This document shows positions 34,543-42,225 of a stretch of 64,000 nt of DNA, one piece after another (position 1 is the first letter of the stretch; every line of letters starts with the position of its first letter). The notes beneath the pieces are model-generated. The model made no database searches, was not told the origin of the DNA, and worked only from the letters and a program-made list of their open reading frames with translations. The position numbers were made by a program, and so were the translations under genes. Source of the DNA: JBBKXR01 sp037969585 (GTDB lineage: Bacteria > Verrucomicrobiota > Verrucomicrobiia > Verrucomicrobiales > DEV007); contig JBBKXR010000163.1 of the NCBI GenBank assembly GCA_037969585.1, forward strand, positions 47,670 to 111,669, read 5' to 3'.

Positions 34543-35244
34543 TCAGAGGAGGCCCATTTCGGCGAAGCTGAAAAAGGGATCGCCACCGGCTTCGGGAACC
34601 GCTCCGATGATGACATGATCGAGAAGTTCGATGCCGACTTCCTTCGAGGCGGCACACAGGCGACGGGTTAGTTTGCGATCGGCCTCGCTGGGCGAGGGAT
34701 CACCGGAGGGATGGTTGTGGACGAGAATGTAGGCGAACGCGGAGTGGATCAGTCCCTCGCGCAGAATTTCGCGCGGGTGAGCCACACTCTCGTTGAGACT
34801 TCCGCGGCTGATCTCGACGACGCGGATCAGGCGGTGCTTGGTATTTAAAAGGATGGCGCGCAGGGTCTCGTGGCGGAGCGGCGCCAGTTCGCTGCCGAGG
34901 AGGTCGTATACAGCTTCAGGAGAGTCGATCGCACGGCTCGTGGTTCGCTCCCGGGCGAGACGTTTGCCGACTTCGAAAATTGCGGCGAGCTGGGTGGCCT
35001 TGGCCGGACCGATACCCTTGATCTGAATAAGCTCGGCAATGGTGGCACTGGCCATGCCGCGCAGCGATCCGAAGTGTTTGAGTAAAACCCTGCCCAATTC
35101 GATTGCGCTCATGCCAGGCAGGCCGCTACCGAAGAATAGCGCGAGCAGTTCGGCGTCGCTGAGTGCTGATGCACCGCGCTCGGTGAGTTTTTCTCGAGGG
35201 CGTTCGCTTTCGGGGAGTTCGCGGATGCGGGAGTTTTCAGACAC
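34543..35244 (-). CDS. radC: RadC-family JAB-domain protein
   Basis: This 233-residue protein has a full-length RadC layout: an N-terminal helix-hairpin-helix region with IKGIGPAKATQLAA, then the MPN/JAB domain with the metal motif HNHPSGDPSPSEAD and the preceding Glu. The start codon is GTG. RadC proteins were once linked to DNA repair, but their biochemical role remains unsettled. It is the first gene of the leftward series radC, lptD, ugd, rsmB, although a 326-base gap separates it from lptD. Confidence 0.92.
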   Translation of the reverse strand: MSENSRIRELPESERPREKLTERGASALSDAELLALFFGSGLPGMSAIELGRVLLKHFGSLRGMASATIAELIQIKGIGPAKATQLAAIFEVGKRLARERTTSRAIDSPEAVYDLLGSELAPLRHETLRAILLNTKHRLIRVVEISRGSLNESVAHPREILREGLIHSAFAYILVHNHPSGDPSPSEADRKLTRRLCAASKEVGIELLDHVIIGAVPEAGGDPFFSFAEMGLL

Positions 35245-35436
35245 GATCCCGCGAGACTAGCACCGGGACCGGAGAAATGGGAAGCGTGTTCTCCAAATTG
35301 GCATCGGCCAATGAGCTGCCGAACATTGCAACTTTGTCATGCGGATTCGGCCGACGAGCGGCCTAAGGTTTTGACTTTCGAGTCCTGACAAGCTACAAAC
35401 GCGACAGGATTTATTTTTGATTCTCGATTGTCAATA

Positions 35437-37635
35437 ATGAGAAAGTATTTTTCTGATCGCTGCCGACTTTTTGCGTCAGTTTTGTTTTTTGTGCTGGCGT
35501 CATCAGTCGTGGTGAAGCACGCGGTAGCGTATCCGCTGACCGACGAGGAGCGCGCGCGGTTACGCGCGGCGATCCCGCGCACGTTCGCCAAGTTGGAAGC
35601 TCGGCAGCAGGTGACGATCACCATTCTCGGCGACAGTGTCAGTCGAGTGTTCACACCGGACGATTTGGCAAACCAGACGATTCACGGCATGCACGCGCAA
35701 TTTGCAACGCGTTTGGCTACCGAGTTTTTCTATCCTGGCGGAGTGCGAGTGATCAATCCGCTCAAGGACGAACCGGAAAAGCGTGACGCTACCAAAGGCG
35801 CGGAGATTTATCTGGAGAATCTCGCGATTCCGGGCCACAGCGCGATCGATGCTGTGCAGCGGATCACGACAGATGCCTTTTTGCAGGATCCAGATGTAGT
35901 GATGATTTGTTACGGCATTAACGAATCGGTTCGCGATTCCGGTCTCGACACCTATCGCCGAGCGCTCGAACTGTGCATCGACACTTGTCAGCAGCGCGGT
36001 GTCGATGTGATCCTTCTCGGGCCAAATATCATCCGGCAGTCGCCAGGGCCGACCGGATGGGGGCTGACCCGCGCGCATGCGACCAAGGCGGCGGAGATTG
36101 CCAAATCAAAGAACGTGTTCTTCGTCGATCTCGGTCGTGGCTTATCGCAGCGTGGCGGTATTCCTTTTAATAAAGATGCGCAGGAAGGCATCTCTGCCTA
36201 CACCGATCGACTCGACGTCATCTTTAAGCGCGCCCCCGAAATCCAGGTCGAGGATTGGCTGCATCCGAATCACACCGCACATAGCTCAATGGGGGACCAG
36301 ATCTACCGCGAACTGATGAAGGGGCGGGTTGACGAGGAGCCCTTTCGGCTGACGACGCAAACGAGGTTCGCTAACGATGGTCAGGTAGCGGTCACGGTTC
36401 TTTTGCGCAATGTCAGTAAGCAGGCGCGACGCGGTAGTCTCACCGCCTTGGCAATGCGTCGTCAACTCTCGCCGAACGATCCTTACCAGAGTTTTGACCT
36501 CAAGCCCGGAGAAAGTAAAACCTTCAGTCTCACCTATGCCAAGGTTCCTTCTCCGGGGCAGGACGAGCAAAAGGAACCGACCAAGTTCTACGCTTTTGAC
36601 CCTCAGGACTCGAAGATGCGGCTGAGTTATCTGGTTGCTGACGAAGATCAGTCGAGCATCATGGATGCCGTATCGGCGCTCGAGCCGGTCGGCGTCGAAT
36701 GGAAAACTGATCTGCTGACCAATGTCACTAATAGCGTTCGACTCGACTGGAGCTTCGTCAACGGCAGTGACGAGGCGGTTACCGGACGTTACGTCGCCCA
36801 ACTCGATGGCAACCGCACTGATGGTCAATTCACGCTCGATCAGGGGCAGAGCAAATCGTTCTATGCCGACTTCAGCTTTGCGCCTCGTCCCGACGTCGTG
36901 CGGCAAAGAATGGAGGCCAGTATTACTCTCGAGGTGGGCGGTCGCAGCTTTGAGTTCAATCGCCACATCGAAGCGACTCGCGACCTTTTTCTCACCGAGA
37001 AAGTGGCCCTGTCGAACTACGACGATTACCTCGCTAAAGGCTCCGGTGCTGCAGAGTTGAGTGCTGGAGAAAAAGGCATCACACTGCGCGCTGACGCAGA
37101 TGACAATGCGCTCTACCTGACTTTCGACTTCGAGGGGATCGGGCTGCAGAAGCTGCCGTCCGGATCGTCGCTGATCGCCGACTTGTCGATCGATGGTCGA
37201 CCCGCGAACGAGGTCAGAACTTTCGGTGCGGTCGACCGCGTGCGCTTCACGTCGGCGGCGGACGATGGCTTCGGTGAAACCGGCCACATGCGTCCCGGCT
37301 TCTTCGGCAACGGCTACGACAAGAAAGTTGACGAACGCTACGTTATTTCCAAAATTAGCACGCGCACCGATCTCGGTCGCCGAGTGTTGGTGCGCATCCC
37401 GCGCAAGTACCTGTTCCGACACGAGTGGGCTCTCGACAATATCGATTCGGTGCTCGGCCTGAATGTCTCGTTGTCGCTGGCGACGATCGACCCGCAGACC
37501 GGAGAGGTCGGCTTTCCCGCCAGCAGTCGCTACGTATTGAGCAGTTCCGGATATTATTTCCGCGATGCGCGTTCGCTGGCGACCCTGCGGTTGACCAATG
37601 CCAAGGCGCCACTGTGGTCGGTGCGGGTCTGGTAG
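35437..37635 (+). CDS. Exported SGNH/GDSL-family hydrolase with large C-terminal region
   Basis: The product has 732 residues from the ATG at 35437; a TTG three codons upstream is in frame. The signal peptide ends near KHAVAYP. The SGNH domain (about 25-300) has ILGDSVSR (block I Ser), CYGINES (block III) and EDWLHPNHTAHS (block V Asp and His). The remaining 430 residues look like beta-sandwich modules, suggesting carbohydrate binding. Such enzymes deacylate polysaccharides or lipids outside the cytoplasm. The gene is monocistronic, with clpB 86 bases downstream. Confidence 0.82.
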   Translation: MRKYFSDRCRLFASVLFFVLASSVVVKHAVAYPLTDEERARLRAAIPRTFAKLEARQQVTITILGDSVSRVFTPDDLANQTIHGMHAQFATRLATEFFYPGGVRVINPLKDEPEKRDATKGAEIYLENLAIPGHSAIDAVQRITTDAFLQDPDVVMICYGINESVRDSGLDTYRRALELCIDTCQQRGVDVILLGPNIIRQSPGPTGWGLTRAHATKAAEIAKSKNVFFVDLGRGLSQRGGIPFNKDAQEGISAYTDRLDVIFKRAPEIQVEDWLHPNHTAHSSMGDQIYRELMKGRVDEEPFRLTTQTRFANDGQVAVTVLLRNVSKQARRGSLTALAMRRQLSPNDPYQSFDLKPGESKTFSLTYAKVPSPGQDEQKEPTKFYAFDPQDSKMRLSYLVADEDQSSIMDAVSALEPVGVEWKTDLLTNVTNSVRLDWSFVNGSDEAVTGRYVAQLDGNRTDGQFTLDQGQSKSFYADFSFAPRPDVVRQRMEASITLEVGGRSFEFNRHIEATRDLFLTEKVALSNYDDYLAKGSGAAELSAGEKGITLRADADDNALYLTFDFEGIGLQKLPSGSSLIADLSIDGRPANEVRTFGAVDRVRFTSAADDGFGETGHMRPGFFGNGYDKKVDERYVISKISTRTDLGRRVLVRIPRKYLFRHEWALDNIDSVLGLNVSLSLATIDPQTGEVGFPASSRYVLSSSGYYFRDARSLATLRLTNAKAPLWSVRVW

Positions 37636-37721
37636 GCGCGCGGCGTTGTCGCTGGAGTTGGGAGTTTGCGGCGAGATCGATTTGCTCGTTGGGGTAAATG
37701 GCGGTTCACTGAGGTACACCT

Positions 37722-40298
37722 ATGAACCTCAATAAAATGACTCTCAAGATGCAGGAAGCCCTGCAGTCGGCGCAGGATATTGCGTCAGCGAAATCGCACC
37801 AGGAGATCAATAATTCCCACGTCTTGCTCGCGCTGTTGCAGCAGGCGGATGGTATGGCGCGTCCTGTGTTCTCCAAGCTCGGAGCGGATCCGGCGGCACT
37901 GGGAAGATCGGTCGAGGCCTACCTGGACAGGCAGCCCTCGGTTCAGGGCAGCGCCATGGGGCAGGTCTATCTGGGCAATGCCCTGCGCGAAACGATGAAG
38001 GCGGCCGAGAAGCGTCGCGAATCGCTCAAGGATGAGTACCTCAGCGTTGAACATTTTCTGCTCGGCCTGCTCGATGGAAAATCGGAAGCCGCCCGTATGC
38101 TCGCTGAAGCCGGCGTCGATGCCAACAAGTTGCTCGCCGCTGTCGCCGAGATTCGCGGTTCCCAATCGGTGACCGATCAGGATCCCGAGGGCAAATATCA
38201 GACGCTGGAAAAATACGGAGTCGACCTGACCGCGATCGCCCGCAAAGGCAAGATCGATCCGATCATCGGTCGCGACGAGGAGATCCGCCGCGTCATGCAG
38301 ATCCTTTCCCGGCGCACCAAGAACAACCCCGTCCTGATCGGTGAACCCGGTGTCGGCAAGACCGCCATCGCCGAAGGGCTCGCGCGGCGCATCGTCAGCG
38401 GTGACGTGCCTGAGTCGCTGAAGGACAAACGACTCATCTCGATGGACATCGGCAGCATGATCGCCGGCGCCAAGTATCGCGGCGAATTCGAGGACCGACT
38501 GAAGGCCTTTCTTAAAGAGGTGACCAGCTCCGACGGCGAGATCATTTTATTCATCGACGAACTGCACACCATCGTCGGCGCGGGCGCGTCGGAAGGTGCG
38601 GTCGATGCTTCGAATATGCTCAAACCGCAGCTCGCCCGCGGTGAACTGCGCGCCATTGGTGCGACCACTCTCGACGAGTACAAGAAATACATCGAAAAAG
38701 ACGCCGCGCTCGAGCGACGCTTTCAACCGATCACGGTCGGCGAGCCGAGCGTCGAGGATACCATCGCCATCCTGCGCGGTATCAAGGAGCGCTACGAGGT
38801 GCATCACGGCGTGCAGATCCAGGACGCCGCGCTGGTCGCTGCCGCCAATCTTTCGGACCGCTATATCGCCGACCGATTCCTACCCGACAAAGCCGTCGAC
38901 TTGATTGACGAAGCCGCAGCGCGTCTGAAAATCGAACTCGACTCGATGCCGACTGAGATCGATCAACTCGATCGTCAGGGCATGCAGTTGGAAATGGAGC
39001 GTCAGGCATTGGCCAAAGAGAAAGACGAAGCCTCGCGCGATCGATTACAGAAAGTCGAAAAAGAGATCGCTGATCTGCGCGAAGAATCGGATCAACTCAA
39101 GGCGCAGTGGCAGAACGAAAAGTCGGTCATCGATGACGCCCGCCGTGTCCAGGGAGATATCGAAACTGCTAAAGGCGATCTTGAGCGTGCTCAGCGAGAA
39201 GGCGACCTCGGTCGTGCCAGTGAAATCCAATACGGTCGACTGCCCGAACTTGAAGAGGAGATGGAGGCCGCCCAGAAAAAGCTGCACGAGAGGCAGGGCC
39301 AGAACCGCATTTTAAAAGAGGAGGTCACCGAAGAGGACATCGCCCAAGTGATCGCTTCGTGGACGCACATTCCGGTGTCGCGTTTGCAGGAGGGCGAGCG
39401 ATCGAAGCTGGTGAAGATGGAACAGCGACTCGGCGAACGGGTCATCGGCCAGACCGCTGCCGTCACCGCTGTCGCCAATGCCGTGCGTCGCGCCCGCGCC
39501 GGATTGCAGGACGAGGACCGCCCGATCGGGTCATTCCTTTTTCTCGGTCCGACCGGTGTTGGCAAAACCGAACTCAGTCGTGCCCTCGCCGAGTTTTTGT
39601 TCGACGACGAAAACGCCATGGTGCGCATCGATATGAGCGAATACATGGAGAAGCACGCTGTCTCTCGCCTGATCGGCGCGCCTCCCGGCTACGTCGGTTA
39701 CGAAGAAGGCGGCCAACTCAGCGAAACCGTTCGGCGCAAGCCGTACTCCGTGGTGCTGCTCGATGAAGTCGAAAAGGCGCATCCGGATGTGTTCAACGTT
39801 TTGTTGCAGGTGCTCGACGACGGTCGCATCACCGATGGACAGGGGCGGACGGTGGATTTCAAAAACACCGTCATCATCATGACCAGCAACATCGGCAGTG
39901 AGCACATTATGGCCGAAGAGAATGCCGAGCAACGCGACGCCCTGGTGCGCGAAGCGCTGCGCAATCACTTCCGACCCGAGTTCCTCAACCGCATCGACGA
40001 AACCATCATCTTCGATCGCCTGAGCGAAGACGATCTGACCGCCATTGTCAGAATTCAACTCGAACGCGTCAAACGCCGTCTCGAAAAACAGGGCCTTACC
40101 CTGGAGCTAAGCGAGGCAGCTCTCGATCAACTCGCCAGCGAAGGTTACGATCCCGCGTATGGAGCAAGGCCGCTGAAGCGAGTCATCCAACATCGCCTGC
40201 TCGACCCGCTGAGCCTGGACTTGCTCGAGGGCAAGTTTAAGGAGGGTGATGTGGTGAGGGTCGGGTTTGAGGGAGGTGGGTTTGTGTTTGGCGGGTAG
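37722..40298 (+). CDS. clpB: ATP-dependent disaggregase ClpB
   Basis: The 858-residue length equals the usual ClpB size. An N-terminal Clp-N repeat domain (about 1-150) is followed by NBD1 with Walker A GEPGVGKT, a coiled-coil middle domain (about 410-530, rich in Glu, Lys, Gln; its presence separates ClpB from ClpA/ClpC), NBD2 with GPTGVGKTE, and the C-terminal small domain with YDPAYGARPLKR. It rescues aggregated proteins with DnaK in the cytoplasm. GAGGT six bases before the ATG is a good ribosome-binding site. No CIRCE element is seen in the 86-base leader. Confidence 0.97.
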   Translation: MNLNKMTLKMQEALQSAQDIASAKSHQEINNSHVLLALLQQADGMARPVFSKLGADPAALGRSVEAYLDRQPSVQGSAMGQVYLGNALRETMKAAEKRRESLKDEYLSVEHFLLGLLDGKSEAARMLAEAGVDANKLLAAVAEIRGSQSVTDQDPEGKYQTLEKYGVDLTAIARKGKIDPIIGRDEEIRRVMQILSRRTKNNPVLIGEPGVGKTAIAEGLARRIVSGDVPESLKDKRLISMDIGSMIAGAKYRGEFEDRLKAFLKEVTSSDGEIILFIDELHTIVGAGASEGAVDASNMLKPQLARGELRAIGATTLDEYKKYIEKDAALERRFQPITVGEPSVEDTIAILRGIKERYEVHHGVQIQDAALVAAANLSDRYIADRFLPDKAVDLIDEAAARLKIELDSMPTEIDQLDRQGMQLEMERQALAKEKDEASRDRLQKVEKEIADLREESDQLKAQWQNEKSVIDDARRVQGDIETAKGDLERAQREGDLGRASEIQYGRLPELEEEMEAAQKKLHERQGQNRILKEEVTEEDIAQVIASWTHIPVSRLQEGERSKLVKMEQRLGERVIGQTAAVTAVANAVRRARAGLQDEDRPIGSFLFLGPTGVGKTELSRALAEFLFDDENAMVRIDMSEYMEKHAVSRLIGAPPGYVGYEEGGQLSETVRRKPYSVVLLDEVEKAHPDVFNVLLQVLDDGRITDGQGRTVDFKNTVIIMTSNIGSEHIMAEENAEQRDALVREALRNHFRPEFLNRIDETIIFDRLSEDDLTAIVRIQLERVKRRLEKQGLTLELSEAALDQLASEGYDPAYGARPLKRVIQHRLLDPLSLDLLEGKFKEGDVVRVGFEGGGFVFGG

Positions 40299-40433
40299 GA
40301 GATGAGGTCGCTCTGGTTGCTCTCACCAAAGCGGTTCATCCGGTGACTCGCTCCAACTCGGTATGCAGTACGAGCGACGAGAGAGTCCACTTTTCGGCAT
40401 CTTAAAGCTTGCCTCCGCCAATGCACCGAGGCA

Positions 40434-40449
40434 GGCAGGAGCGCCTGCC
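40434..40449. repeat. Intergenic palindrome, copy 2 of a possible dispersed repeat
   Basis: GGCAGG and CCTGCC pair around AGCG in the space between clpB and the next, leftward gene. The 7-base word AAGCTTG flanks it on both sides (about 40406 and 40454). It resembles the palindrome at 15136-15154 in core sequence and in the following RCAC/ATAC context. It could also serve as a bidirectional stop for the converging clpB and 40504-41007 transcripts, but there is no T run. Confidence 0.45.
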
Positions 40450-40503
40450 ATACAAGCTTGATTCTCCGAAGCGCCGCCGACATTTATGGCAAGCAGGGCT
40501 TTT

Positions 40504-41007
40504 TCAGACCACCGACTTGGTGCTGTGGGAGCGCCAGCACCGCTCGAGTTGGTCGAGTGCTTCTCGATTCCGGCGAAGTTTACGACGGCCACGCTGGTAA
40601 TAGCTCTCGGCTTGTCGGCGATTGCCGAAGTCTTCTATCAGCAGTTCGATCGCTCCGATCCATGCGCGGGCTTCTCGTGGGTAGTGTTCGAGAATGATGT
40701 CGTAGTGTTCTAGCGATTCCTCGAAGCGTTCCTCTTTTCGGTAAAATTCGGGGAGCTTGTAGCTGAGGATGGGCTTATCGAGTTTGCCGCCGGGGAAGTA
40801 GAGGCCATCAACGACGCGGGTGATGACGGTGTAGATCTCGGGAGTCAGCAGGGCGGTGCCGGCGATGATGCCAATCATGCCGAGCATGCCGTAGCCGAGA
40901 CCTGTTTCGGGTTCAGGGACGGTTGCCGATTTATTGAACAGCCAAAGGCTGACGCCAAGGAATCCCATCGCGCCGAGGTAACGGGAACTGATGTTGAGGA
41001 AGGTCAT
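40504..41007 (-). CDS. Membrane protein with TPR-like tail, function unknown
   Basis: The product has 167 residues. Two hydrophobic segments occupy residues 10-26 and 38-58, joined by a short loop. The C-terminal 90 residues are helical and charged, with a TPR-like unit (FEESLEHYDIILEHYPREAR). The tail probably faces the cytoplasm and binds a partner protein. It converges with clpB and diverges from the NlpC/P60 gene. No family is recognised. Confidence 0.62.
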   Translation of the reverse strand: MTFLNISSRYLGAMGFLGVSLWLFNKSATVPEPETGLGYGMLGMIGIIAGTALLTPEIYTVITRVVDGLYFPGGKLDKPILSYKLPEFYRKEERFEESLEHYDIILEHYPREARAWIGAIELLIEDFGNRRQAESYYQRGRRKLRRNREALDQLERCWRSHSTKSVV

Positions 41008-41133
41008 GGAGGGAATTCCGGTGATGATGCTGATGAGCTAGCACAAGCTTTACCTAAAGTTTACCCGGATTTTTGATGGTATCCAAGCTCACGAATTGCC
41101 GTTCGCGGAAGGGATTGATCGATTATAAGATTT

Positions 41134-41832
41134 ATGGTATATTTAGCTTTTACTGTGAAAGCGTATCGTTCTCGTTCTTTAGCCATTGTGGCTCAATGCC
41201 TTTTACTGGTCGGCGTTACGACGTTGTTGACCAGTTGTAGCAGCGGACGCACGCGGAGCGGCTACACTGCGGTAGGTACCTTTGACGAGAGAGGCCGCAG
41301 TCGCGCATCGCGGGCCCAATTGGTAGCGGCGACACAGCGTCCGAGCGGCGCGCCGTCGGTGCAATTGCTGTGGGATCGCTGCCACTATTTGTCGAAACAG
41401 CGTCTCCGCTATGACTTCGGCTCGGACAGTCCTTACAACGGCGGAATGGATTGTTCGGGGACGGTGCAATTTGTGATCAAGTCGCTCGGTTACAACGATG
41501 TTCCTCGAGCGTCTTATCAGCAGTATCAGTGGATGAAAAGTATCGGGGCGCTGAAGGAGGTAGGCTTTTGGAACTCTGAGGAAAAGGCTTACGCAGCACT
41601 CAGGCCGGGTGATCTGGTCTTTTGGGGCGGCACTTACAACTCGGGGCACAAGGTATCCCACGTCGAAATTTACATGGGCCGGAATCCGCGCACCGGTGAG
41701 CGCTACACCTTCGGGGCGCGCAGTTCGAGCAGCACGGGGCTGAACGGCAACGGGGTGGATGTGTTTGAATTGAGCAAGCGCAAGAAGGGGCAGTTGCGTG
41801 GCTATGGAACGCTGCCGGGATTGCGAAGATAG
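41134..41832 (+). CDS. NlpC/P60-family lipoprotein (cell-wall peptidase)
   Basis: This 232-residue protein has a lipoprotein signal with lipobox LLTSC (Cys35). The NlpC/P60 fold shows the nucleophile Cys in GGMDCSGTVQF, the general base His in KVSHVEIYMG, and RPGDLVFWGG between them. Such enzymes cleave gamma-D-Glu-diaminopimelate or related bonds in peptidoglycan. Anchoring through lipid would place it at a periplasmic membrane face. The neighbours give no further clue. Confidence 0.85.
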   Translation: MVYLAFTVKAYRSRSLAIVAQCLLLVGVTTLLTSCSSGRTRSGYTAVGTFDERGRSRASRAQLVAATQRPSGAPSVQLLWDRCHYLSKQRLRYDFGSDSPYNGGMDCSGTVQFVIKSLGYNDVPRASYQQYQWMKSIGALKEVGFWNSEEKAYAALRPGDLVFWGGTYNSGHKVSHVEIYMGRNPRTGERYTFGARSSSSTGLNGNGVDVFELSKRKKGQLRGYGTLPGLRR

Positions 41833-42225
41833 GGGGGAAGGAGAGATGAGCAGGGCGGTAGGAGTTGGTAAAAACTCTGATGTGCCGGGGCTGCTAGAGC
41901 CGGGGGCTCGAAAGATGGTAGCCGGTGTTGAAGGGAGCCATAGCGACCGAGCCACCGGATAAGCGAATCGTTCAGGCGATAGCCCCGGATGGGGCGATAG
42001 CGCGTGGGCCGATGCATATGGGTAGTGCGAATCCGTTCTATCGCCCCTGCCGGGGCGGCATGATTCATTCGCGATCCGCAATCCCGGCGCTTGGGCGCTG
42101 CACGACCTCTACACCGCGCTACCATCTTCCGTGCCTGCTGCCTTCTCCGACCCCCGACCTCCGATCTCCGAACTCCCTTCCGCTCGCTACTGGCATCGCA
42201 GTGTGGATTCGGGTAGTTTGCGGGG
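41833..42225. other. Intergenic region without a gene
   Basis: No frame here has protein-like composition. The 393 bases contain a structured element of two hairpins described separately at 41982-42056. The last 60 bases lead into the DUF1592 gene, where a ribosome-binding-site-like GGGG precedes the ATG at 42226. Confidence 0.55.
41982..42056. repeat. Paired GCCCC/GGGGC hairpins, candidate REP-like element
   Basis: Two short hairpins of the form GCCCC-N4-GGGGC lie at 41982-41995 (loop GGAT) and 42043-42056 (loop TGCC). In addition GGGGCGATAG (41991-42000) is the exact reverse complement of CTATCGCCCC (42038-42047), so the whole 75 bases can also fold as one larger stem. This head-to-head layout is typical of bacterial intergenic mosaic elements. 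No second copy occurs in this window. Confidence 0.45.

Noticed and set aside
36286..37719. A 477-residue open frame on the minus strand opposite the SGNH hydrolase gene
   Set aside because: It mirrors the coding frame of the plus-strand gene, has no family motif, and its product is rich in Arg, Gln and His, the pattern of antisense frames in GC-rich genes.
37636..37721. A heat-shock operator (CIRCE) ahead of clpB
   Set aside because: No TTAGCACTC-N9-GAGTGCTAA-like inverted repeat is present in the leader.
41203..42081. A 292-residue minus-strand frame opposite the NlpC/P60 gene
   Set aside because: It runs through an intergenic hairpin region, has Pro/Ser/Arg-rich composition and lies opposite a gene with a complete catalytic dyad.
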